Assembly (NCBI GenBank): GCA_030640695.1
Contig: DAOWIX010000087.1
Span: 1-6,926, forward strand
DNA from: Deltaproteobacteria bacterium
GTDB taxonomy: Bacteria > Desulfobacterota > Anaeroferrophillalia > Anaeroferrophillales > Tharpellaceae
Direction: 5' to 3'
Length of the DNA: 6,926 bases
The position numbers and the translations under genes are program-made. The notes beneath the pieces were generated by a model, which saw nothing but the letters and a program-made list of their open reading frames with translations, did not search any database and had not been told where the DNA came from. Each line of letters opens with the position of its first letter. Position 1 is the stretch's first letter. Of this stretch, positions 1 through 5,784 are shown piece after piece.

Positions 1-1098
1 AAGCATCACCTGGTAGGTCTCCTGGGCGCACCACTGATCGGGAATAAAAAACTCCCGATTTAAAAGACGCTTAATAAAGTTTTCAGGGTTGTCGACCAGG
101 TTTAGTATTTCGATATATTCAGGGCTCCCGGCACCTTCTCGGCAAGCACTGGCAATCAGGATTTCACCGCCCGGTTTGACGACCGGCGCGGCTCCGGTGA
201 TGCCTTTAACTGATTGATAGAGGTTGCAGTCGAGCGGTGCCCCGGAGTTGGTCGTGACAATAAAATCGAGTGGCGTTTCAAGTTCTTTAGTGCAGAAAGG
301 AGAGAGAAAGCGACACCCCTCAAGGTGGGCTTTGACCGGGTCGCCAGCAAAAACCCGGGTAATCTTTTTGGCGGTATTGAGAGTTACATTAACAATGAAG
401 TCGGCACCGGCCTTTTTCATGATTGCAAGACCTGCTTCATGAAAAGGATTGCCTTCAAGGGCCCCGTAAACCGTCATGGGATGGGCGATCATCTCCGGCC
501 CATGCATATACTCAAGGGTCTCTATGGAAGATATGCCGGGTAGAATTGATTTGCGGCCGCCGGAGAAACCGGCCCACATATGGGGCTCGATAAAACCGGT
601 TAAAACTTTAAGGTCGGCGGCAACATAGTGACGGTTGATCAGGGCCGGGATGCCGTCGTTGATTTCGCCGACGAGGATCATATCGTCAACATCTTTGGAA
701 AAGTGGTTGATGATGCGATAGTTTTTAGCGATCTCATCCCCTACCAGGGCGATCAGTTCATCACCCTCATTGGGACGGTGGATGCCGGTCGCGATGAGGA
801 TGGTAATCGCTTCTCTTTTAATGCCGGCTTTTTCAATTTCTGTAAGCAGGGGTGGAAGGATGATTTTATTGGGCACCGGGCGGGTAGTGTCGCTGATAAC
901 CACACAGGCACTTTTACGCCCTTGAGCGAGATCGCCTAAGGGCTTTGCCGCAACCGGGTTGAGCAGGGCTTGCAAGACTGCTGCTTTAGGATCTTCGACG
1001 ACCGGCGCTTCCTGTGGTCGCAAGACACCCTGAAATTCAGGGCTTTCCGGAATTTCCAGCACTAAACCGTCAGGGCCGTAACTCAGTGTGACCTTCAT
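1..1098 (-). CDS. larA: LarA-family nickel-pincer 2-hydroxyacid racemase/epimerase (C-terminus cut by window edge)
   Basis: The first 366 codons read without a stop from ATG at 1098. A strong AAGGAG lies 6 nt upstream (1105-1110). The family (DUF2088, LarA) racemises or epimerises 2-hydroxyacids in the cytoplasm by hydride transfer to a nickel-pincer nucleotide covalently held on a lysine. All landmarks of Lactobacillus plantarum LarA are visible: the DTTRP motif (D70, R73), catalytic histidines H107 (ATGIHRP) and H173 (EPHMWAGFSGG), cofactor lysine K183 (GGRKSILPG), nickel ligand H199 (EYMHG), and substrate residues Y294, Q295 and K298 (YQSVKG), with W356 near the end. LarA is about 420-430 residues, so roughly 60 are missing off the edge. 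It is the last visible gene of the operon, 148 nt after dctM. No cofactor-making larB, larC or larE is present here. The family is sure; the substrate (lactate, malate, sugar acid or other) is not. Confidence 0.93.
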   Translation of the reverse strand, partial: MKVTLSYGPDGLVLEIPESPEFQGVLRPQEAPVVEDPKAAVLQALLNPVAAKPLGDLAQGRKSACVVISDTTRPVPNKIILPPLLTEIEKAGIKREAITILIATGIHRPNEGDELIALVGDEIAKNYRIINHFSKDVDDMILVGEINDGIPALINRHYVAADLKVLTGFIEPHMWAGFSGGRKSILPGISSIETLEYMHGPEMIAHPMTVYGALEGNPFHEAGLAIMKKAGADFIVNVTLNTAKKITRVFAGDPVKAHLEGCRFLSPFCTKELETPLDFIVTTNSGAPLDCNLYQSVKGITGAAPVVKPGGEILIASACREGAGSPEYIEILNLVDNPENFIKRLLNREFFIPDQWCAQETYQVML

Positions 1099-1119
1099 TT
1101 TTTTCTCCTTTTTGTCACC

Positions 1120-1158
1120 CTGATACGGTTTTGCCAGGTTAGCTGAACCCTTTATCAG
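1120..1158 (-). repeat. Imperfect inverted repeat in the dctM-larA spacer
   Basis: CTGATA at 1120-1125 is matched by TATCAG at 1153-1158. Inside it, GGTT (1137-1140) pairs with AACC (1146-1149) across a 5-nt loop. In the transcript this would form a weak branched stem just ahead of the larA ribosome-binding site. No U-tract follows, so it does not look like an intrinsic terminator. The rest of the 148-nt spacer is AT-rich and holds a tandem GGTTTAA duplication (1228-1241). I see no convincing promoter in it. A role in setting larA expression relative to dctM is only a guess. Confidence 0.3.
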
Positions 1159-1246
1159 AGAAAAAAGTTCTGTTATTGGATACAGCAATTAAATCTTAAA
1201 TACAACATGTTTACATCAGTATTTGTTGGTTTAAGGTTTAAATTTC

Positions 1247-2587
1247 TTAATGCCTAAAGAGTACTTCCGGTAGCCAGGTGATAATTTCGGGGAAAATGAT
1301 CAATAGTGCCAAGCCCAGTAACTGCAGAGCGACAAAAGGGATAATGCCACGATAGATATGGCCGATGCTTATACCTTCGGGTGCTACTCCTTTAAAATAG
1401 AAGAGGGCGTAGCCGAAAGGCGGAGTCAGAAACGATGTTTGCAGGTTAACGCACATCAGCATCGCAAACCACAAGGGGTTGAAATCAAGTTCCATGGCGA
1501 TCGGCGTGAAAATAGGAACGGTCACCAAAAGAATGGCGGCCCAGTCTATAAACATCCCCATAAAAAAGACGATGGCCATCATAATTGTCAAAACTACATA
1601 GCGGTTGAGACCGCCGCCCAAAAGAAAGTTGGCCACTACATCACCACCGCCCATGCTCAAAAAGACAGTGCTGAAGAATTTACCGCCGATAAAGAGCATC
1701 ATGATCATCGCGGTGGTTCTGTAGGTCGAGATACTGGCTTCTTTCAAAACTCTCCAGTTCAGTTGCCGATTGGCCAAAGCCAGGGCCATAGCGCCAACGA
1801 CGCCTAAGGCGGCAGCTTCGGTAGGGGTGGCAATGCCGGAGAGGATGGTGCCCATGACGGTCAGGATCAGCCCTAATGGTGGAACCAGCGATTTTAAAGT
1901 CATGGCCCACTTTTGGGTGGCACTATAGGTACTCTCGCTTCCCGAAATCGGCGGTCCAATTTTTGGTTTAAGGTAGCAGAGAATAGTAATGTATAGAAAA
2001 TAGAGTGACGCCAGGAGAATGCCCGGTAAAATAGCTCCAGCGAAGAGATTTCCGACTGAGGTCTCTTTGTAACCGGTCAGGCCGCCATAGACAACCAGCA
2101 TGATGCTCGGAGGAATAAGTATTCCCAGGGTTCCGGAGGCGCAGATAATACCTGAGGTGAGCTCTTTCTGGTATCCTTTTTTGATCAGGGCGGGGCCGGC
2201 CATAAGTCCCATGGCGACCACCGAGGCCCCGATAATTCCTGTGGTTGCCGCAAAGACCGTGCTGACCACGACTACGGCGAGGCCGAGACCGCCTTTTAAA
2301 CCGCCCAGGACTATGTAGAGTGATTCAAAGAGTTTTTCCGACACTTTTGAGCGGTCTAAAACCTGAGCCATCATAATGAAGAGGGGGACTGCAACAATGA
2401 CATAGTTCTGCATTAAGCCCCAGGAGTTGTTGGCGAACATGTCAAAGAGCATGGGAATATTAAAGCCGTTGTCTATCAGGCCGAAAAGGGCGGCGACAGC
2501 GGCCAGGGTGTAGGCCAGAGGGTGACCCAGGGTGATGGCGATAATCAGGGTGACGAACATCAAGATAGTGACGATTTCCGGACTCAT
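1247..2587 (-). CDS. dctM: TRAP transporter large membrane subunit DctM
   Basis: This 446-residue polytopic inner-membrane protein is the ion-coupled transport subunit of a TRAP system, moving substrate delivered by DctP with sodium. It is almost entirely hydrophobic, with about 12-13 membrane segments. Family signatures are present: the IIGASVVAMGLMAGPALIKK stretch (118-137), GTLGILIPPSIML (152-164) in the first half, the ATPTEAAALG stretch (253-262) at mid-protein, and SFLTPPFGYALFY (385-397) in the second half. The length is normal for DctM subunits partnered with COG4663-type receptors. Its ATG overlaps the dctQ stop in an ATGA, the usual translational coupling for this pair. Nothing is broken or missing. 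Confidence 0.95.
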   Translation of the reverse strand: MSPEIVTILMFVTLIIAITLGHPLAYTLAAVAALFGLIDNGFNIPMLFDMFANNSWGLMQNYVIVAVPLFIMMAQVLDRSKVSEKLFESLYIVLGGLKGGLGLAVVVVSTVFAATTGIIGASVVAMGLMAGPALIKKGYQKELTSGIICASGTLGILIPPSIMLVVYGGLTGYKETSVGNLFAGAILPGILLASLYFLYITILCYLKPKIGPPISGSESTYSATQKWAMTLKSLVPPLGLILTVMGTILSGIATPTEAAALGVVGAMALALANRQLNWRVLKEASISTYRTTAMIMMLFIGGKFFSTVFLSMGGGDVVANFLLGGGLNRYVVLTIMMAIVFFMGMFIDWAAILLVTVPIFTPIAMELDFNPLWFAMLMCVNLQTSFLTPPFGYALFYFKGVAPEGISIGHIYRGIIPFVALQLLGLALLIIFPEIITWLPEVLFRH

Positions 2588-3099
2588 GAGAGCTCCTCCT
2601 CAGTCTTGATGGTGAGCGAGTTCCAATCTTGTATGAGCTTGGCAATCATCTGCATAAACAACAGTGTGAAACCAATTGCCATTAACGTTTTAAAAGGGTA
2701 GGTCGGGGGAGCCCAACTCGTCGATTGGTGTTCCCAGTTTTTCCAGGAGTCAAGAGCGTAGATCCAGGAAAAGACAGTCATACAGGCAAAGGTCGGAAAA
2801 AAGATGAGCAGGTTGGTGATGATACTTAGTATAGATCGCTTTCTGGTTGCCAGTCGGGCTTCAAATATATCGATTGAAACGTGGCTGTTATGGAGCTGAG
2901 TATAGCTCATCCCGAAAATGTAATGGATGCCGTAGATAAAAGTTGTGGCTTCAAAACTCCAGGAGGTTGCAGAGGAAAATATGTAGCGCATGATGACCCC
3001 GTAGACCACCACCCCGACCATCGGCAAAATCAGCAGGGCCCCCAACTGGCCGATCTTTTCGTTAATGTGATTGATCCCATTGCATAATGATTGGCTCAT
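2584..3099 (-). CDS. dctQ: TRAP transporter small membrane subunit DctQ
   Basis: The 171-residue protein has four predicted membrane helices (about 19-41, 51-67, 89-115 and 133-155). It carries the usual DctQ marks: a basic RYIF after helix 1, the WSFEATTFIYGIHYIFG stretch (47-63) in helix 2 with its conserved Glu (E50), and HVSIDIF (73-79) in the following loop. DctQ pairs with DctM to form the membrane domain; it does not transport alone. The start at 3099 is preceded by a modest GGTG (3107-3110) with 7-nt spacing. The stop overlaps the dctM start by 4 nt. It lies 204 nt downstream of dctP, a long gap that contains a strong stem-loop. Confidence 0.94.
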   Translation of the reverse strand: MSQSLCNGINHINEKIGQLGALLILPMVGVVVYGVIMRYIFSSATSWSFEATTFIYGIHYIFGMSYTQLHNSHVSIDIFEARLATRKRSILSIITNLLIFFPTFACMTVFSWIYALDSWKNWEHQSTSWAPPTYPFKTLMAIGFTLLFMQMIAKLIQDWNSLTIKTEEELS

Positions 3100-3197
3100 T
3101 TTTTTTCACCGGAAAATACAAAAAAATTGGTATTCAGCGTGCCCACCATAAAGTTATAGCGGATAGTAGCAGCGAACATTGCTTCGCCCTCGCAACC

Positions 3198-3244
3198 GGG
3201 GTCAAAGCTGGGGTGCTGACGCACCTTGTACCAGCAATGACCCC
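3198..3244 (-). promoter_or_regulatory. Long intercistronic stem-loop between dctP and dctQ
   Basis: Three nested inverted repeats share one axis. GGGGTCA (3198-3204) pairs with TGACCCC (3238-3244). After a symmetric 2x2 internal loop, GCTGG (3207-3211) pairs with CCAGC (3231-3235). GGTGC (3212-3216) pairs with GCACC (3221-3225) around a 4-nt loop, with one 5-nt bulge (3226-3230). That is 17 base pairs in 47 nt. On the operon transcript no U-run follows, so it is not a classic intrinsic terminator. Its place, 59 nt after the dctP stop and about 100 nt before dctQ, fits an mRNA-stabilising or processing hairpin that lets the receptor be made in excess over the membrane subunits. The structure is seen directly; the role is inferred. 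Confidence 0.7.
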
Positions 3245-3303
3245 AATCCCGGCGGCTTGAATAACCTTTAGTTGCAAAAATTAACAATCTTGTGCGGACG
3301 CCA

Positions 3304-4464
3304 TTATTCGTTGGTCTTGCCGCCAATAAAAGTTTCGTAAGGCCAGGGTGTGACACCTGAGCGGATTTCGCGCCAATCGGCAAAATCATTGATCAGGGCT
3401 TCCTGGGAATCAAGCGCCTTTTTAACATCGGGATGTTTGGCCTTTAAAGTTTCAAGGTGGGCATGGGTGGTCTTTTTAAAGGCGATAATCGTATCTTTGT
3501 CCATCTTGACGAATTCAACATTCTTTTTGAACAGTTCGATCGCCTTGATGTTGAGGTTGGTTGTCCAGTTGTAGCTCCATAGCTGAGTTTCTTTGGCGCA
3601 GATCTTGACAATCCATTTGAGATCTTCAGGCAGCTTGTTCCAGGCGTCTTTGTTGAAAAAGAGACCAAATTGACAACCGGGCTGGTGGACGCCGGGTTCA
3701 ATGACGTACTTTGTGATCTCATCAAAACCCATCGGGTAGTTGAGGGCCGGGGCTGAAAATTCAGCCGCATCGATAACCCCGCGTTCGAGGGCGAGATAGA
3801 CTTCACCACCGGGTATCGGGCTGACTGAGGCGCCCATCTGGTTCATGATATCCATGAACCAGCCCGGAGTCCGGACTTTCATGCCTTTGAAATCTTCAAG
3901 CTTAGTGACTCTTTTATTGGAAAAAAGACCCATCTCCTGACCACATTGACCACCCGGCAGGGCAACCATGTTGTAGCGGCCGTAGAGTTCGTTCATCATC
4001 TCAGCGCCACCGCGCTCATAGAGCCAGATGTTGTAGAGTTCGGCATCGAGACCCATGGGAACTGAAGCAAAAGCGACGAAGGCTTCATTTTTACCTTTCC
4101 AGTAGCCCGGCCAGTCATGGCCGCACTGGGCTGAACCCTTGCTGACGGCATCAAAACTCTGCATTGCGGGCACCAGTTCGCCGGCGGAAAAGCATTTGAT
4201 ATCCAGACGGCCACCGGAGACCAGACGCACTGAATCGGCAAAGTGCTGGGCGTAGTCAAAAAAGAGCAGTCCTTTGGACCAGGGCATGACCATCTTCCAG
4301 CGGATCGGTTTTTCACTGGAAGTTTCAACTTTTAGACGTTTAACCTCTTGATGTCTTGCGTCAGTGCCGAATTTTTCTCGTTTTCCGGCCTCGGCGCTGG
4401 TGGAAATGGTGAAAAGCGACAGAGTGAAAACTAATGCTACCAGTAACCATAAACTCTTTTTCAT
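3304..4464 (-). CDS. dctP: TRAP transporter periplasmic solute receptor DctP, COG4663/TakP-like
   Basis: The 386-residue protein opens with MKKSLWLLVA, a hydrophobic core and an AEA site near residues 24-26, a typical Sec signal peptide, so the mature protein is periplasmic. The start is supported by AAGGAG (4471-4476) 6 nt upstream. It captures the substrate and hands it to DctQM. The DctP fold is recognisable from GMKVRTPG (194-201), whose R198 should bind the substrate carboxylate, and PGGEVYLALERGVIDAAEF (218-236). The latter resembles the 2-oxoacid and lactate receptors TakP and TTHA0766, where a Glu-Trp pair holds a cation beside the ligand; here it reads E235-F236. The mature chain has five cysteines (91, 114, 174, 264, 289), unusual for this compartment. 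A monocarboxylate or hydroxycarboxylate ligand is likely. It lies 80 nt downstream of the SDR gene. Confidence 0.93.
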   Translation of the reverse strand: MKKSLWLLVALVFTLSLFTISTSAEAGKREKFGTDARHQEVKRLKVETSSEKPIRWKMVMPWSKGLLFFDYAQHFADSVRLVSGGRLDIKCFSAGELVPAMQSFDAVSKGSAQCGHDWPGYWKGKNEAFVAFASVPMGLDAELYNIWLYERGGAEMMNELYGRYNMVALPGGQCGQEMGLFSNKRVTKLEDFKGMKVRTPGWFMDIMNQMGASVSPIPGGEVYLALERGVIDAAEFSAPALNYPMGFDEITKYVIEPGVHQPGCQFGLFFNKDAWNKLPEDLKWIVKICAKETQLWSYNWTTNLNIKAIELFKKNVEFVKMDKDTIIAFKKTTHAHLETLKAKHPDVKKALDSQEALINDFADWREIRSGVTPWPYETFIGGKTNE

Positions 4465-4498
4465 TTTTCTCTCCTTTTTGAATCAGCTTGTTTAAGAC

Positions 4499-4520
4499 GC
4501 TTAAAGCACATTCTTCAAGC
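4499..4520 (-). promoter_or_regulatory. Small hairpin in the SDR-dctP spacer
   Basis: On the operon transcript an 8-bp stem (GCTTGAAG with CTTTAAGC, one G-U pair) closes a 6-nt loop. A second perfect dyad, TTTAAG (4491-4496) with CTTAAA (4500-4505), overlaps its downstream arm, so only one of the two can form at a time. No U-tract follows. It sits between the SDR stop and the dctP ribosome-binding site and may mark an mRNA processing point. The structure is visible; any function is inferred. Confidence 0.35.
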
Positions 4521-4544
4521 GTTGTTGTAACCTACTTTCTAACA

Positions 4545-5321
4545 TTACGAAAAAGTCCAGCCCCCATCTATGCTTAATGCTTGACCAGTAATACATTGAG
4601 CCGCCGGTCCGGCGAGATAGAGAGCTAACGCGGCGAGATCATCGGTTGAGACCAATTTTTTCAAGGGCTGGTTTTTTAAAAGCACCTGTTCCGGAACCTG
4701 CTCCTCACTGATGCCGTGTTGTTTGGCGAGGTCAATGATCTGTTTTTCCACCAGCGGAGTCAGAACATAGCCCGGACAGATAGAGTTGGCGGTGATGTTC
4801 CATTCTGCCAGTTCACAGGCCATCACTTTAGTAAAGCCAATAATTCCGTGTTTTGCCGAGACGTACGCGCACTTCCAAGGTGAAGGCACCTTGCCATGGG
4901 CTGAAGAGATATTGATGATACGTCCCCAATTGGATTTTTTCATGTAAGGCACACAAGCTTTAGTACAGAGAAAAGTACCGGTGAGCATTACTGAAATCAG
5001 CTGGTTCCATTTTTCGAGTGGGAACTCTTCAATTTTACTGATGAATTGCAACCCGGCATTATTGACCAGGATGTCGACTGTGCCAAAGCTTGCGACCGCT
5101 TTTTGAATCATCTCATTGACGCTTTCTTCGTTTGCGACATCACAACCTACAGCCATGGAGGTACCGTTTTGCTCGCTGATTTCGTCAGCACTTGTCCGGG
5201 CTGTAGCTTCGTTGAGATCGGCGACCACAACCTGGGCTCCATGTTTCGCGAGGTGGGTTGCAATCGCCTTGCCGATACCACTGCCAGCACCTGTGATGAT
5301 TGCCGTTCTGTTACTGAGCAT
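4545..5321 (-). CDS. bdhA: 3-hydroxybutyrate dehydrogenase-type short-chain dehydrogenase (NAD)
   Basis: This 258-residue classical SDR is cytoplasmic and oxidises a hydroxyacid with NAD. Visible parts: the TGAGSGIG nucleotide loop (10-17), D35 after the second strand (NAD over NADP), D61-V62, NNAG (87-90), catalytic S140, Y153 and K157, and PG at 183-184. The residues that hold the substrate carboxylate in Pseudomonas fragi 3-hydroxybutyrate dehydrogenase are all present at a constant offset of -2: Q92, H142, K150, Q194 and W255. This makes a 3-hydroxyacid the best guess, though a close analogue is possible. The fourth catalytic position, Asn in that enzyme, is M112 here. The start is set by AAAGGGAA about 9 nt upstream. 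It is the first full-size gene of the operon, before the TRAP genes. Confidence 0.85.
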   Translation of the reverse strand: MLSNRTAIITGAGSGIGKAIATHLAKHGAQVVVADLNEATARTSADEISEQNGTSMAVGCDVANEESVNEMIQKAVASFGTVDILVNNAGLQFISKIEEFPLEKWNQLISVMLTGTFLCTKACVPYMKKSNWGRIINISSAHGKVPSPWKCAYVSAKHGIIGFTKVMACELAEWNITANSICPGYVLTPLVEKQIIDLAKQHGISEEQVPEQVLLKNQPLKKLVSTDDLAALALYLAGPAAQCITGQALSIDGGWTFS

Positions 5322-5334
5322 GATTTAATTCCCT

Positions 5335-5487
5335 TTATTGGATTTTGCTGGACATTGCTTGCAAAGGCAGATTGCTTGGCAAGCTAACTTTCTGATTAAT
5401 AATGTGATTTTCAATTTGCAAAGGAGGTGGGCCGCGTTTCCATTTGCCTGAGGTTGCTCTGAGTCTTAGGTTGGCAAGAGTTTTCAT
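5335..5487 (-). CDS. Possible 50-residue small ORF in the operon leader
   Basis: An open frame starts at ATG 5487, has a GAGG 9 nt upstream (5497-5500) in a purine-rich tract, and stops with TAA 13 nt before the SDR start. The product begins MKTLANLRLRATSGKWKRGP, is basic at its N-terminus, and has no membrane segment or family I recognise. It lies downstream of the predicted sigma-54 start site, so it would be on the same mRNA and could couple to the SDR or act as a leader peptide. Against it: its distal part contains short repeats (ATTGCTTG at 5354-5361 and 5371-5378) and an inverted repeat (GCTTGC 5357-5362 with GCAAGC 5379-5384), which could instead be untranslated RNA structure. Confidence 0.3.
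   Translation of the reverse strand: MKTLANLRLRATSGKWKRGPPPLQIENHIINQKVSLPSNLPLQAMSSKIQ
5357..5384 (-). repeat. Inverted repeat in the leader just upstream of the SDR gene
   Basis: GCTTGC (5357-5362) is matched by GCAAGC (5379-5384) with a 16-nt interval. A shorter GCTT/AAGC hairpin (5374-5384) nests in the right arm, and a TTGC/GCAA dyad (5355-5364) sits on the left arm, so alternative folds are possible. It lies about 36 nt before the SDR start on the transcript. It could modulate translation or be incidental to the small ORF that overlaps it. Confidence 0.3.
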
Positions 5488-5609
5488 ACTTGTTTTCCTC
5501 TTCTCTCTTAAGTCTCAAGATGAAATTTGGGTTGCGTAAACCTTAGAGCATGCAAACAGATGGTATAACGCTGACTCATGACTGATCAGGAGTGAATGTA
5601 CGAACAGTC

Positions 5610-5626
5610 AGCAACAAGCAGGCCAA
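5610..5626 (-). promoter_or_regulatory. Sigma-54 (RpoN) -24/-12 promoter of the operon
   Basis: On the minus strand the sequence TTGGCCTGCTTGTTGCT matches the RpoN consensus TTGGCACG-N4-TTGCT. The invariant GG (5623-5624) and GC (5611-5612) are exactly 10 nt apart. The -12 block TTGCT is perfect, and two mismatches fall in the less conserved CAC positions. Transcription would begin near 5599, giving a leader of about 110 nt to the small ORF and 278 nt to the SDR. The divergently encoded activator has the GAFTGA loop needed to activate exactly this class of promoter, which independently supports the call. Confidence 0.75.
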
Positions 5627-5669
5627 AGGTGACGAGCTTGTTTGGTCAGAAATGCTATGGAGGGATTTG

Positions 5670-5681
5670 GTTTTATAAAAC
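5670..5681. repeat. Perfect 12-bp AT-rich palindrome
   Basis: GTTTTATAAAAC is fully self-complementary and centred about 50 bp upstream of the -24 box of the sigma-54 promoter. It lies between that promoter and the candidate activator dyad, the zone where bending proteins often act in RpoN systems. It does not match the IHF consensus. It could be a binding site, a flexible AT tract or chance. Confidence 0.3.
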
Positions 5682-5766
5682 AACTACTTAGGGGAGGCGT
5701 TTGGAATGATGCTGGAGTCTCAAGAGTTATTGTGTTGACGAAGTTATCCGCTCTATAGTATGCTTG

Positions 5767-5784
5767 TGTAGCAAAAGATCTACA
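5767..5784. promoter_or_regulatory. Candidate upstream activator-binding dyad
   Basis: TGTAG (5767-5771) and CTACA (5780-5784) form an 18-bp dyad with an 8-bp spacer. Its centre is about 176 bp upstream of the predicted sigma-54 start, within the usual 100-200 bp range for enhancer-binding-protein sites. Only one copy is evident, whereas such activators often use two. The dyad abuts the left end of the repeat-bounded segment that follows. Assignment to the neighbouring activator is an inference from position. Confidence 0.3.

Noticed and set aside
214..939. Plus-strand open frames opposite larA (214-543 and 628-939)
   Set aside because: The minus strand encodes an uninterrupted LarA with every catalytic motif, so these are antisense shadows.
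1358..1807. Plus-strand open frame of 149 codons opposite dctM
   Set aside because: Its product is rich in His, Lys and Gln with no recognisable domain. It is antisense to a clear DctM and is best explained as its shadow.
3096..3389. Minus-strand open frame of 97 codons bridging the end of dctP and the dctP-dctQ gap
   Set aside because: It begins inside the dctP coding end in another frame, has no ribosome-binding site of note, resembles no family, and runs through the stem-loop. It is most likely chance.
64..4504. Shared 11-mer AAGACGCTTAA at 64-74 and 4494-4504
   Set aside because: One copy is inside larA coding sequence and the other is in a spacer. The flanks differ and there is no structural link.
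5046..5387. Plus-strand open frame of 113 codons opposite the SDR start and leader
   Set aside because: It covers the SDR nucleotide-binding region on the opposite strand, with no ribosome-binding site or family match.
5511..5725. Direct repeat AGTCTCAAGA at 5511-5520 and 5716-5725
   Set aside because: Only 10 bp are shared, the copies are 205 bp apart with no similarity in the flanks, and one lies in the leader RNA. Chance is adequate.
5735..5761. Sigma-70-like promoter TTGACG-N15-TAGTAT for the activator gene
   Set aside because: The 15-bp spacer is too short for a good promoter and the leader would be about 230 nt. It cannot be preferred over the -10-like TATAAG at 5944-5949, which itself lacks a -35.
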